Below, piece by piece: positions 12,401-23,210 of a stretch of 64,000 nucleotides of DNA (positions within the stretch are counted from its first letter, which is position 1; every line of letters begins with the position of its first letter). Origin of the DNA: Chondrosia reniformis. Taxonomy: Eukaryota > Porifera > Demospongiae > Chondrillida > Chondrillidae. The notes beneath the pieces are model-generated. The model was not told the origin of the DNA. It ran no database searches and saw only the letters and a program-made list of their open reading frames with translations. Where the stretch lies: the NCBI GenBank assembly GCA_947172415.1, contig OX359194.1, positions 1,240,001 through 1,304,000 of the forward strand. The letters are read 5' to 3'. The position numbers and the translations under genes are program-made.

Positions 12401-15400
12401 AGATTTGCTTATTTCTTTATTATAAATTTACTTGTTACTTAACTTTAAAATTATTTATTCTGTTTTATTACGTGTAGACAATCATTCCAGAGTGAAGTTA
12501 TCAATACCAGATAAAGATAATGATGATTACATCAATGCCTCTTATATACATGTACGTGTATGTACATACAGTATATTATTTACAATATGTATATACAAAC
12601 AGCAACCTATATATTTAAGTTATATTGGATGCATCTATGATTAAATACGTATGTATTGTTACACAGTAAGATAATGTACAAATTTGTTGTATGTATTATG
12701 AAACTGTTTAACTCGTAATGTTAATTAAATCGTTCAGTATATATACATATATACGTACATAAATACATGTAATTAGATAAAGAAGTTATCTTTTGTAGGG
12801 TTATGATAGGGAAGATGCCTACATTGCTTCACAGGGTCAGTCTTCATTAGATATTATATTGGATGTAATATGTAGTAAATAATATAATAAGCCTTTCATT
12901 TCCAGGTCCAACTCAAAACACTATTGCTGACTTCCTTCAGATGTTACTGGATCACAGATCTCCCATAGTGGTTATGTTAACATTACATGTTGAAAAGACC
13001 AAGGTATATATGTATATTATTTAAATTCAAACTTGAGTCAGTGAATTTCCAAAAGTATCCTTACTAATTATTTTATTAATTCTTACCTAATTACTTAACT
13101 CTTAGACCAAATGTGAGAAGTACTGGGCTGCTAATGATGGTGATGTTTTTGAACCAGGAAGAAACCTTCAAGTGATGGTCATCTCATGTATTCAGTTCAG
13201 TGACTACGAACTGAGAGAAATTACCATTACTGTAAGTAAAATTGGATAGCAAATTCATACAAACTAAATATCAATGCCTACAATAGCAATGTAATATATA
13301 TACCTGCCTGTATATCTAAATTATCAGTAAATAGTGATAATTAATGTTTGATGGGGATGTAATTCTAGCTGTTATACATATTTTTTATCTGGATCTACGT
13401 ATGTATATATATACACGTATGTACATATATGTATATGTATATTTAGACTTTGAACTCATCTGTGAGACCACACACTTTCAAGCACTTCCTCTACACCTCC
13501 TGGCCTGATCATGGAGTACCTCAACATCCTTCTGCCATGATCAAGTTTGTACAACAAGTTAGGAAAGTGTACAACAACAGCTCAGCACCAATGATTGTAC
13601 ACTGCAGGTACGTAAGTATAGTACTTACTGTATAATTAGGCAACTAAAATAGTATAGTGTATAAATAGAGCTTATTAAGTTGATTATTATTTTGCTTCAC
13701 TTTAGTGCTGGAGTTGGTCGGACTGGTACATTTATCGCTATTGATGCCATGATGCAGAGATTGAAGAATGTTGCTAACTTGAATATTAATGAGTTTGTTA
13801 TAAAAATGAGAGCAAGAAGAACCTTCATGGTTCAGAACCAGGTAGATATATATATATGTGCACAACATGTATTACATAACATATGTACGTATAATATGTA
13901 TATATATACGTACATATGGACGTCGGATAAAATCCATACAAATATTATACAATTAATTACATATGTGCTATTAATATCCTATATCCACTTCTTAAGTTAT
14001 TCTCGAATCAATTTATTAGTTGAATATTTTTAATAAACCTTCCTGTTTTATCTGAGTGCAGGATCAGTATTCCTTCCTTCACGATGCTCTCAATGATTAC
14101 ATATCCTCTGGTGATACTGCTATAGTAGCTCATGAGTTAATGAGATTCATAGTGAGAAATAATGAACTGGATGGAGAATCAAAGAAAACGGGATTTCAAG
14201 AACAGTTTCAAGTTAGACTTTATATGTTAACTATAAGCATAGCAACAAAATGTATTATGTATGTACGTACGTATATAATATGTTAATATATAATATTAAT
14301 ATATGCCTCATTATTTTACTACATATTATACAGCTCCTTGGTGCAATGTCCAAGACAGTATCAGCTACTGACAAATCCAATGCTGCCAAATCAATGATCT
14401 CAAAGAAGAACAGATACAAGGACAGATTTCCATGTGAGTGGTGTACGTATGTGGTTTAGCCTTATAAAGCATGCATCTGTATATATAGGTTTACTGTTTA
14501 TATCAATCTGTTTAGATACCAACAAACATATCAGGGTCTCAGGAAAGTCATCCACTAATGCTGCTGACTATATCAATGCTTCATTTTGTAGTGTAAGTAT
14601 TGTGTATTATCTAAATCATATATATCCAGACCTTGTGCATGCCTTCATGTTCCTAATTTTTTATCTACAAGGAAGTACAGGGTGATGGAAAATATTATCA
14701 ATAAAAATGTAAGAATCGTCAAAGTGTGGATAGTGGGGACAGGAGGTCCTATCGCAGAGCCTGTGCCTTTAACTATTAATCAGATAATGATTATTATGTA
14801 TATATATATTACTAAGCATTATATAACAATCCTATGTTTTTTATAACACAGAGCTATTCAAGACAAAAGGCTTTCATTGCTGCTCAAGCTCCTCTTCCTT
14901 CAACAAAGGAAGATTTCTGGACCGTCATTAATCAGCTAAGGATAAGAACTGTCGTAATGCTCTGCGGAGTCACTGAAAAGATTGATGTGAGATAATATTC
15001 CATATACTGATATGTACTGGATTTTATAATATCTACACTTTGTTGCTGGGGCAACCAAGACAAATTATATTCCACAACTGGTCATGGTGTATATATAGTT
15101 ATATATACAAACGATATCCTGCTGATAACTCAGTAAATGCCTATAGGCTTTTGTTATCCCGCGAAACTGCAAGAAAAGCCTAGGGACAGAGTGTGTACAG
15201 TTATATAATGTCATTTGCGGTGTTTCGATTATACACGCTCTCAGGTCTCGTGCATGTATACCTCAAAATGACATTGTATAACTATTACATATATATATTT
15301 GCATATGAATGTTATCTTAAGCAAAGTGTCATCAATATGTACAAACTTTTAACAAGGCCATATACATACATATATATATACACATACGTATCTGTATATA

Positions 15401-16202
15401 TTCTCGCACATATCTGTATCCTCCTAAATGTGTTCTGTATAGCCACCCTGTGTTCAGTTCTGGCCCGACGAAAGGACAAGGACTGCCCAATTTGGTGACA
15501 TTGAAGTGACCTACATGATTGATAATTCTAAGAACTGTGATGGATATGTCCGTTATAACTTTCAAGTGCAAGACATAAAAATGGTGAATTTCTTGTATCA
15601 ACAAAAATTAGTCCCATATTCTATGTGTAGTCTTTGATAACATTGTGTAAATGTGTGTGTAGCCTAGTCCGTTGGAGGTGGAACTGTACTACTTTGATCA
15701 ATGGAACCCATCAGAAGCTCCTCCAATGACATCTCTGTTGAGATTGATGGGAGATGTTGAAAGCATTAACAAGAAAAAAACTAAACCAACTGTTGTTATG
15801 TGCGAGTAAGTGATTTTCTTACTTATATACAAGAGTTTTGTTTAGAACCACCAAAATCATGATTATATCACATTTAATCAATGATTATTACAGAAAGTTT
15901 TACATAATATTTTGCAGTGATGGTATGGGTCGTACTGGTGTGTTTATTACTGCTATGTCTGAGATTGAGAGAGTCAAATTAGAAGGAGAAATTGACATAT
16001 TTCAGACTGTCAAAGCCATTAGAGTACAAAGACCCAACATGGTCTCCACTGTGGTGAGTTACAATTAATGGTTCTACAATCATGTGTATATACAAGTACT
16101 ATATGTCCCTTCCAATCACAGGATCAGTACAAGTTGTGTCATGAGATTCTTCAAGCTTACTTGGATTCATTTGATACTTATGCCAACTTTAAGGGAGTTT
16201 AA
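406..16202 (+). CDS. Receptor-type protein tyrosine phosphatase (2 Ig, 15 FN3, TM, two PTP domains), 36 exons, 2356 aa
   Basis: Exons: 406-472, 1138-1446, 1928-2230, 2425-2739, 4310-4609, 4807-5103, 5229-5525, 5633-5929, 6056-6352, 7347-7643, 7779-8075, 8214-8486, 8717-8983, 9086-9379, 9457-9735, 9802-10113, 10188-10379, 10482-10574, 10834-11118, 11355-11478, 11628-11731, 12038-12214, 12478-12551, 12799-12835, 12906-13003, 13106-13231, 13447-13607, 13706-13841, 14062-14211, 14334-14433, 14516-14592, 14852-14986, 15443-15583, 15663-15805, 15918-16053, 16122-16202. Domains: signal peptide 1-22; Ig 23-226, each with C..W..C; fifteen FN3-like domains 227-1690, mostly one phase 1-1 exon each; TM about 1706-1730; basic juxtamembrane part; D1 from 1767 with KNRY, WPDHGVP and HCSAGVGRTG (Cys1990); D2 from about 2087. 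D2 keeps Cys2284 but reads CDDGMGRTG and has WNP where the WPD loop should be, so it is probably inactive. The family removes phosphate from tyrosines at the plasma membrane. The exon sum (7071 nt) keeps frame throughout. Least certain: exon 1 and the end of exon 10482-10574. Confidence 0.9.
781..905 (+). pseudogene. Degenerate half copy of the Ig exon inside intron 1
   Basis: This stretch closely matches the first half of the real Ig exon at 1138-1446, including the run that encodes VTPTIGQSVELQC. It then diverges into TA-rich intron sequence before the Trp and second Cys of the fold. No frame gives a complete domain, and no donor in the right phase follows. It is best read as a truncated duplicate of the Ig exon, not an alternative exon. 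Confidence 0.6.
2864..2900 (+). repeat. Short tandem repeat of AGGTCAC
   Basis: Four full copies of the 7-mer AGGTCAC followed by a variant copy. Read as protein-binding sites, each pair is AGGTCA spaced by one base, the direct-repeat-1 arrangement known for RXR/HNF4-type nuclear receptors. It sits in intron 4 of the phosphatase gene. A plain microsatellite is an equally good explanation. Confidence 0.6.
3140..3420 (-). mobile_element. Dispersed repeat with a hammerhead-like end
   Basis: Positions 3148-3235 are nearly repeated at 25575-25680 in an intron of the PH adaptor, so this is an interspersed family. The minus strand carries an imperfect hammerhead motif at 3318-3361 (listed separately). 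A lysine-rich frame across it on the minus strand does not resemble a known protein. The mobile class is not resolved. Confidence 0.5.
3318..3361 (-). ncRNA. Hammerhead ribozyme-like motif 2 (type I, imperfect)
   Basis: On the minus strand: CUGAUGA at 3355-3349; stem II built on GGG/CCC, with an A-A mismatch next to the core; GAA at 3333-3331; then ACGG/CUGU at 3330-3323 as a loopless four-pair stem III; C17 at 3322 as the predicted cleavage site. Stem I pairs 3356-3358 with 3321-3319, then has one mismatch, then two more pairs. All core nucleotides of the family consensus are present, but the stems are weaker than in motif 1. It is antisense to the phosphatase transcript. Confidence 0.55.
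3679..4209. mobile_element. Nested long-inverted-repeat element carrying a hammerhead ribozyme
   Basis: Inverted arms of about 160 bp at 3721-3880 and 4038-4197 start with GATAAGCAAAAATATTC and are about 90 percent alike by eye. The insertion is bounded by near-identical 12-mers AAGCATGAGTAG (3667-3678) and AAACATGAGTAG (4198-4209). This string occurs once in the empty copy near 49786, so it is a likely target-site duplication. A 45-50 bp segment also occurs as a direct repeat (3679-3730 and 3939-3991). No coding capacity is seen. The ribozyme suggests a non-autonomous retroelement related to Penelope-like elements or retrozymes; that class call is inference. Confidence 0.65.
4005..4049 (+). 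ncRNA. Hammerhead ribozyme, type I, intact core
   Basis: Stem I ACCACA (4005-4010) pairs perfectly with UGUGGU (4044-4049). The core has CUGAUGA (4011-4017), stem II GCCC/GGGC (4018-4021 with 4028-4031, loop AAAUGA), GAA (4032-4034), and stem III ACAG/CUGU (4035-4042). C17 is 4043, so cleavage is predicted between 4043 and 4044. Every invariant position of the consensus is present. Stem III is a palindrome with no loop, the form known to work best as a dimer. It lies in intron 4 of the phosphatase gene in the sense direction, so it would be present in that pre-mRNA. Confidence 0.85.
4745..4800 (+). pseudogene. Remnant of an FN3 exon start in front of the FN3 array
   Basis: The string around CTCATGATATCTCCTCCAT (4771-4789) and its flank match the beginning of the real FN3 exon at 8214-8486, which has CTCATAATATCTCCTCCAT. 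Only the first part of that exon is present, immediately before the acceptor of the exon at 4807. It marks a breakpoint left by exon duplication or loss in the array. Confidence 0.55.
6360..6441. repeat. (ATT)n microsatellite, LINE tail
   Basis: An almost perfect ATT/TTA run of about 82 bp starting right after the donor of the exon that ends at 6352. It is read as the 3' tail of the minus-strand LINE fragment that follows. The long leucine, isoleucine or asparagine frames across it are artefacts. Confidence 0.85.
6360..7230 (-). mobile_element. 5'-truncated non-LTR retrotransposon (LINE) with (TAA)n tail
   Basis: The minus strand is open from about 7228 to the TAA at 6849-6851. It encodes a C-terminal segment with a CCHC knuckle (CQHC, then H-x4-C, around 7060-7110) followed by a charged helix, as in the C-termini of many LINE ORF2 proteins. 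On the plus strand the element ends in about 27 TTA units (6360-6441), which is a TAA-repeat 3' tail on the element strand as in I-clade LINEs. Positions 6442-6848 would be its 3' UTR. It splits an intron of the FN3 array: flanking intron sequence matches the uninterrupted sister introns. Clade assignment is inference. Confidence 0.75.
12240..12400 (+). repeat. Dispersed repeat fragment in the first PTP intron
   Basis: Contains a string like AAGACCCCCAGGGCCGAACC and a GGGTCTTTAGATGGTC segment. Related sequence occurs near 25360-25460 and, more distantly, near 23690-23720. It appears to be an interspersed family with no coding signal, in the intron between the exons at 12038 and 12478. Confidence 0.4.
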
Positions 16203-16249
16203 AGTGTGTGCATGATCAACAAAGATCATAATTGAACAAGATTGTTTTC

Positions 16250-17270
16250 TCATATAACTAATAGTGTGAACCAAGTGTTGCTGTGTGTGAACTCTTTGTG
16301 TGATTCTGTTTTCTTTCTTTTTTCTGATTTTAATCATTAACAATTTGATTCTACAATATTATATGTATAATATTAATATGTTTGCTATATAATCCAATAT
16401 ACTGACATGTACTATATACAATATCACACAAAATAGTACAATAACAATGTAATTCTGATTGAACATGATGCTTCCGGACCTCCTTCCCAATGAGACTGAT
16501 GATCCCTCGCTCTCGGAATCCGTGTTTTCAGTTGTCACCATAGTTCCTCCAAGCTTTGACATCCTTGCTTTCTTCTCAGTTTCTTCAATTCGATTTTTGG
16601 AAGTGAATTCCTTAGCTTTTCATCTTGAGATGTAACAGACTTTTCCATTTCTGATTCTATGTATATATACATATATAATTTGATGTCCTGGTTCCTATTG
16701 TTTCAGATTTCTTAACAATTTCATCTTCCAGCTTTTCATTTGGCAAGCTTGTGTCACTACTTTCCTTGTCTTCCGTATCCACACTGCCTTCCATACTGTC
16801 CTTGTGAATTGTCTTGTATCCTGGCTCGTCTTCCTCATCTTTTGCAGTTACTTTAACTGTTTTGTAACCCTTTTCACCTTCTTACGTATGCTTGCTGACA
16901 CAAAGATTGGTGGCAGAGCTGGTCCCTGTCAAGTCATCAAACTGCATTTCAGTCTCTAAAGATGTTCCTTGGTCAATGCCCTGGCCATCCTCTGGAGCAT
17001 ACTCTTTAGTTGAATCAGTTTCAGAATCTGTTTCACTAGCTTCTCTGTGTACTTCTTTGATAGGAGCTGTAGTAGTCACATGCGTCAGGTCTTCCGGACA
17101 TGCAGTCATACCAATATATCCACCGGTGGATAACGGGATACTAGAGAGATCCATAGCGTCTCTTGGTAGTTCATACAGTTCATCAGCATCACATTGAGCC
17201 TTTACTTCCTCTCCTGAGGATGAGGAAGGAAGGTTTTACATAAATATAACATAGTATTCAAATTTACAAA
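16250..17270 (-). pseudogene. Broken duplicate of the last exon of the PH adaptor gene
   Basis: The minus strand repeats the start and middle of the terminal exon at 24176-25176, plus part of its upstream intron. Its near end repeats the sequence downstream of that gene: 16265-16380 is close to 23978-24090. The copy has a stop in the codon after KHT, where the intact gene has Glu. It also has a roughly 240 bp deletion that removes the C-terminal coiled coil, and a TA-rich insertion near 16660. It cannot make the normal C-terminus. Confidence 0.85.
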
Positions 17271-17529
17271 GATTTATATAGTCACTCTAAATTCGCAACT
17301 CCAATTTCAACGAATTTGGCCTATGTAGCTAGTGGTCTTGACTGAAATTTCAGTAAAAGGTGGTTTCTTAAGGACTAATGGATTTTTTATTTAGAGATTA
17401 AAAGCCAATTGCAGCTGCTAAGAAGTTTTCAATCAATCAATCAATTACCCTTATGCCTGGTGTGGCACGTAGGGCCATACATAACAGAAAGCAGACACAG
17501 TCAGACAGTCACAAAAGTTCAATTCATGA

Positions 17530-17910
17530 TCAGTTAGTCATGCATATCTTCCTCCACAAATTGCGGTCTTGTGCAACTTCTTGTACTGATCTTCTCTGTC
17601 TTATTCCCTGTGGAAGGCGTAGCACTCTGTCTCTTACTATAGCTCCAACCTCTTTAACCCAAAATGAGCGTGGGTGGCCTCTCTTTTTTGAGCTCCCTGG
17701 TGGACTTGGTTGGTTGAGGTTGACATCAAAAGTGGCCATTCATAGGGGGTCACTGTTCTCCAGTCTCAGTATGTGGCCGTAGAGCACTAGTTGACGTTGT
17801 GGATCACCAACACATAATCCGTGCCTCTTCATCTGCCAAGTCACCATCCTCAATTTACCACTGGTAGCTAGTCCCTCCACGTTCCAATAACCAATCTTCA
17901 TCTCTCCATC
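17530..17910 (-). mobile_element. Internally deleted LINE remnant
   Basis: On the minus strand, 17901 starts a frame reading MKIGYWNV, which resembles the start of an apurinic-type endonuclease domain of non-LTR elements. It runs in frame into a QLVLYGHILRLEN segment typical of the C-terminal region of such elements. A frame change follows, then the last part with VRDR and a terminal DRNLWRKIC-like motif, ending at 17530. The reverse transcriptase in between is missing. This is a non-autonomous or dead copy. Confidence 0.6.
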
Positions 17911-18240
17911 AACGCATTTCTGTTCTGTACGGTTAGCTGTCTTAGGGCTAACAAACGTCGTCTCCGTCGTTTGGCACTTTGAGGTAGAGGGTCACCAGTC
18001 CCCCACCATCCTGCTTGATCGGAGTCGACACTTCAACCGCTTGCCTTCTCACCGTCTTTCCTTGAAGGATTCTGGGCGTCTGGCTGTAGTGGCAGGTGAG
18101 CGCTGTCCCCATCTCGAATTTGGTGTCCGCACAGGCTAAGAAGTTTTGGTAGACAAAATATGAAGAGAAATTTTGCCTATATAAAGAAAAACATTAAAAA
18201 TCAACAATCTTCTGTGATGAGGTGTATATTTGAAAATTAA

Positions 18241-19545
18241 AGGGACTCCCCAGGAATTTGGTAACAAAGGCTTAATCTCAAGCACTCAGCATAACATGGG
18301 GCTACTCTAAAGCTTACAATTCCCCATTCCTTGACCATCTGCAATTAAAGGATTTGGCTCAACAATTGGATAACAGGATGCCAGAGGAAATTTCTTCCAC
18401 AGCCTGACTGCAGCTTACAACTCTGGGAACAAGTTCCCTTCCCTTGTTCACCTTAGCTGCAATTAATTGAGGGATGTGTCACTGCCTTCTCTCATGGATT
18501 CAGACTTAAGGCATTCAGTCATAATCCACAGTTGTTGGCTTCACACAAATACCAAATGTGTGAATCAACAGTTCCTCTCATAGAGGTTAGAATTACCATT
18601 GCAACAAACCTTCAGTAGGGTAAAATTAACCTGTCTCACTATGGTCTAAACCCATCTCACATTCCCTATATATCAGCAGGTGAACAACACAAAATTGGCA
18701 AATTCTGCTTCACAGTGATAGGAAAAGCCAACATCAAAGTATCAAAAAAACAATGTCGCTATATTCTCATTGAGCTCACCTTAGGACACCTTAGGACACC
18801 TTAGGACACCTTGGGACACCTTTGGACACCTTGGGACACCTTTGGACACCTTTGGACACCTTGGGACACCTTGGGACACCTTGGGACACCTTGGGACACC
18901 TTGGGACACCTTGGGACACCTTAGGACACCTTCGTTTTGTTTAACAGATGTGCTGCCCCAGCCCCCCATCTGACAATGTCTTCAACCTCTTATCAGCCCA
19001 ACAAGGGGTCTTAATGCTAGATGTTGGGCCATGAGGCCCACAAATTTGAATATTTGCTACTACCACCAAGATCTGCAACTTCTTCAAAGACCTTAGCTTT
19101 TCAGTTCATCCCACATTGCCAGTTCTGCTTACCTAAAATGTCAATTTCTCAGGCTCCCTCTCCGGAATCAAACCCTAATTCTCCATCACCCATTACAACT
19201 ATAGTGGGCAAATACCCTACCATCAAAAGTTGATTGGGCACAAACTTGAATGAACCATCGCCGGCACCAGGGCCCTGCAATTCAAGCAGTTATCATAAAT
19301 CACCAGCCAAAGCTCTGTATCTAATAAATACATCCCTCCAAAGAGTTGGGACTTTCTGCATGTATTAGCTCTAGAATTGCCACAGTCATCCAAGTAGTGG
19401 TCATGATCAAATAAACTATAACTGATTTAATGAGCCATTCTCAGTTTCACATTAAGAAGCATTCATACATAGACTGCATGGCTTCTTAGTAAGCTCTTTG
19501 AGACAAGCATATGACTACTGGCAGGATCAACCATTCAGGTAACGG
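18241..19545 (-). pseudogene. Rearranged 18S/28S rRNA pseudogene, left arm of palindrome
   Basis: The minus strand begins at about 19541 with the conserved start of 18S rRNA (CCTGAATGGTTGATCCTGCC on that strand) and follows 18S for about 400 nt to about 19140. It then switches to internal 28S pieces (19030-19135, including the segment GCAGATCTTGGTGGTAGTAG). After a 10-bp tandem repeat it continues with the 3' end of 28S (18765 down to 18241). Many C-to-T-like changes and internal deletions show it is not functional rRNA. Confidence 0.8.
18779..18932. repeat. 10-bp tandem repeat (GGACACCTTN)
   Basis: About 15 copies of GGACACCTTA/G/T in a row, placed between two fragments of the 28S-like pseudogene. 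The minus-strand open frame here (repeats of VSQGVPRCPK) is a by-product of the repeat. Confidence 0.9.
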
Positions 19546-22500
19546 CTTTGGAACCCACAATGTCTGCTCTTTGCAGATCAAAATTCCCTCAGCTTAAGGA
19601 GGACAACCTCCTCTACTCTCCCCTCCTCCACTAGATCACTAGATTGAGGTGGTGGCTTTGTTATATAGGCTTTTAAGCCCCTCCATATATGGAATCTTTC
19701 TCAACCTTCCACCAATCATATCCAGTCACAGTGACTCATAGAGCATTCACTCAGGAGTGACATTCAAACACTCCATTTATCATATTCCTCACACTTCCCA
19801 CTCCTGGAAGCCAATTAACCAACCCTTTTCTTTTACTTGCAAAGAAATCCAAGCCAAGATTGCCCAGGCATATCAATCTTTATTTCTAGTTCCTTTGACA
19901 CAGCACTGACATTGGAAAATGCCACCTTAAATCCTAAACAAATGACTCTCAATATTCTGTCAGTAGGTCAGTTGTATTTAGGACAGTAAGGCAACTCATT
20001 GTCTGGGCCTTATAATCATTTTGCTTGATCTGAGTCTGTCAAACTTCAGATAACTGCAATTGCGCAATCATTGCACCACAAGCCAATGACTTTTCTGATT
20101 CAAAATCGCCATTCATTCATGGAACTCTCTCATTCAATCCTTAATCGTAACAAGAGACCAAAAAATCCCAGTCATTTACTGGTATTCAAACGATCTCTTG
20201 GCCAAAACCTCTCAAATGAGAACTACTTAAATCCCATTAGATCTCAAATGTCATTTCAATGCACCACAAGCCATGCACTTATGAAGGTTATCACAACTGA
20301 ACCTCTATTGGAAACAAGCTTTATACCTCACTCATGCAGCCCTATAAGGCTTACGTGATATCTGCAAATTCAAGTACTAATTGTCTCAATCCGATGGACA
20401 GACATAATATCGACATTTCCAATGGGAAAATGCTTAAGCCGGAACTTTCATCCGAACTTTCGGTCAATCGAAACTCGTACAGACAATCTTACCAAGCGTC
20501 CGGGATTCAACAGTAGCTTGGTCAAAGTCTTCGAGTTACGAGCTATGGAATTTGCGTGCAATCTGCTGGAGCATTCATACGGTGACAACTGCTCTACACT
20601 GGACAATCTCGAATCGTAAATTTGGCCCGTATAATTTCGCTCACCATGCTTCCCCTTATAGTAGGCAAGAACACAGTGGCGCGCAAGGGGATGTCAAGAA
20701 GTCGCAAAAAGTTTCAAATGCATCTCGATATATTTTGACCAACTAAGCCTTTACCAGCTATTACTTCCATTCAAAATGAAGCCAATTTCACACCTTAAGG
20801 AGATCAAAGTTTCATTGTTTTATTTATATGTACGCTAAGGTTACTGAGTAATTATCACACTTATAGACACATCGAAAATATTTCGAAAATTTGGGGGTCA
20901 CTCTCAAATTCTTTTTATCCGACTGGCTGGGATGACAGGGAAAGATAATGCCAGCTTGACTTCGATCAACAATTAGTCACTCCAAATTCATAACCTTCCT
21001 TTAACCAAATGAGGCCGAGTTGCTCTGATCAACAATTAGTCACTCCAAATTCATAACCTGACTTTTACCAAACGAGGCCGAGTTCCGGATGTATAGTCGA
21101 AAATGCTTCGATCCATCAACTGGGTCACTCCAAATTTCCATGTCGACTTTTACCGGATATAGAATATAGGTGACCCCTAAATTTTAGTCGACAAGCTCAT
21201 CCGGAGAAGGCCGAATGACTAATTTTAGGTTGACTACAGAAGGGGAACTCTTTCGTAGCAGTCATTCGAGAAATACCGGATAAAAAAATTGAGAGTGACC
21301 CCCAAATTTCTGAAATTTTTTCGATGTGTTATATTAATAAGGTGTTAATTACTTAATAATCACAAAACTTTTAAAGTAATTGAAAATTGAACCTCGTTAG
21401 TTATGAAATTAGCTTCAATTTTGAAAGGCAATTGTAGCTGGTAAAGGGATAGTTGGTCAAAATATATATATCGAGATGCAGTTGAGTCTTTTTGCGTCTT
21501 CTTGTCATCCCCTTGCGCGCCACTGTGTTCTTGCCTACTATAAAGGGGAGCATGGTGAGCGAAATGCTACGTGCCAAATTTACGATTCGAGAAAGTCCGG
21601 TGTAGGGCAGTTGCCTCGCATGAATGCTCCTAAGCCTTATGAGGGTAATTCGAGAATTGCCGCGAGTAGTAATACCGAAGTGACTATAATCTGGCACCTT
21701 AATCAAAGGAATGCCATTGCAGATTCCACGCAAATTCCACAGCTCATGGCTAAAGGTTTTGACCAAGATACAGTTGAGTCCCGGACCCTAGGCAAGCTTG
21801 TGCATGAGCATCGAGTCACCGAAAGTTAGATGAAAGTTCCTTGAACTTTTTTGCTTTTGGAAATGCCGATATTACGATTGTCCATCGGAGCGAGATCAAT
21901 TGAGAGTAATTACAGATTTCACGCAGGCTTTAATTGATCGAAGGGGAATGAGCCAATACACGATGGAATCTAAAAACCCCTGGGAATTAGGTGGTTGTTA
22001 CGGTTGGTCTCAGGATTGACCGGAATCGTACTCTCGAATTGTTTCCCATTGCATGAGATTCAGATGCGATAGCCTTCTGTAGCTACGGCTTGTGGTGCAT
22101 TGAAGTCACATTAGAGATTTCACGGAATGTGTATTTCCGTGAAGAGGCCTAGGCTTTTGTCAAGCAGATCGCTTGAATACCAGTGAATGACTGGAATTTT
22201 TTGGTCTAAAGTTGTGATTGTATATGGATCGAGTGAGAGTTTCGAGATTCAACCGAACCAATGGCAATTGTGAAGCAGAAAAGTTATTGGCTTGTGGTGC
22301 AATGATTGCAATTGCAGTTCTCCAAAGTTTCACACCGTCGTGCGACAGATCCGATAAAACAAAATGATTAAAACCCAGACAATGAGTCGCCTTACTGTCC
22401 TAAATGAGACTGAACTACTTGACAGTGTGTAGAAGAGTCATTTGTTTAGGATTTAAGGGGGCATTTTCCAAATGTCAGTACTGCGTGAAAGAACCAGGAA

Positions 22501-22829
22501 ATAACGGTTAATATGCCTGGCCCCTTCTTGCCAAGTAAACGAAAAGGGTTTGATAATTGGCTTCCGGAGTGGGAAGAGCGAGGAGTGATGAATGGAGTGT
22601 TCGAACACTCCTGAGTGAATGCTTGAGGGCTACTTGTCAAGAGTAGACTATGAGTGTGATTGGATGTGAATAAGCGGATGAAGGTTGAGAAAGATTTGGC
22701 GATATTAGAAGCTGAGCAAAGCCAAGCCACCTCCATCTAGTGGAGGAGGCAAGAGTAGAGGAGGTTGTCCTCCTTAAGCCGAGGGAATTTCGATCTGCAA
22801 AAGAGCAGACGTCGATGATTCCAAACCAG
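19546..22829. repeat. Large imperfect palindrome of rDNA upstream (spacer-like) sequence
   Basis: The sequence running up to the left-arm 18S start (20830 to 19546, minus strand) is repeated in reverse orientation as the sequence running up to the right-arm 18S start (21430-22829, plus strand). For example, 20672-20700 is the reverse complement of 21500-21530, around CCTTGCGCGCCACTGTGTTC. Closer to the centre, 20874-20920 pairs with 21280-21326. Since it precedes 18S starts on both arms, it probably derives from the rDNA spacer and external transcribed spacer; that origin is inference. Confidence 0.75.
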
Positions 22830-23210
22830 TTACCTGGTTGATCCTGCCAGTAGTCATATGCTTGTCTCAAAGATTAAGCCATGCATGTCTACGTATGAAC
22901 GCTTCTTATACTGTGAAACTGCTGGATTATGACTGATCGCCTCTAGGTCAGAATCCACGCCAGAAGGCAACGACACATCCCTCGACGAATTGCAGGCGAA
23001 CAAGGATAGGAACTTGTTCCCAGAGTCGCAAGCTGCAGTCGGGCCGTGGAAGGAAAAATTCCACTGGCCTCCTAGCTGCTCCGATCCAACTGGGTGATTT
23101 GTCGAGCCAAATCCTTTGCAGACGAGGAACGGGGTATTGTAAGCTTTAGAGTAGCCCCACGATATATGATGCGCTGAAATTAAGCCTTCCGTTCTCGAGA
23201 TTGGTAGCAA
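22830..23210 (+). pseudogene. 18S start fused to 28S end, right arm of palindrome
   Basis: Starts with TACCTGGTTGATCCTGCCAG, the hallmark of the 18S rRNA 5' end, and follows 18S for about 80 nt. It then jumps into the 3' end of 28S (from about GGATTATGACTG, 22924) and continues for about 290 nt. The joint removes almost the whole rRNA transcription unit. Bases are closer to a normal rRNA than in the left arm, so the two arms have decayed to different degrees. Confidence 0.8.

Noticed and set aside
18779-18932. CRISPR-like direct repeats
   Set aside because: The repeats are contiguous with no spacers, and the genome is eukaryotic. The same holds for the other tandem arrays in the window.
22830-23210. 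Functional rRNA gene
   Set aside because: 18S is cut after ~80 nt and joined to the 28S end; it cannot encode a ribosomal RNA.
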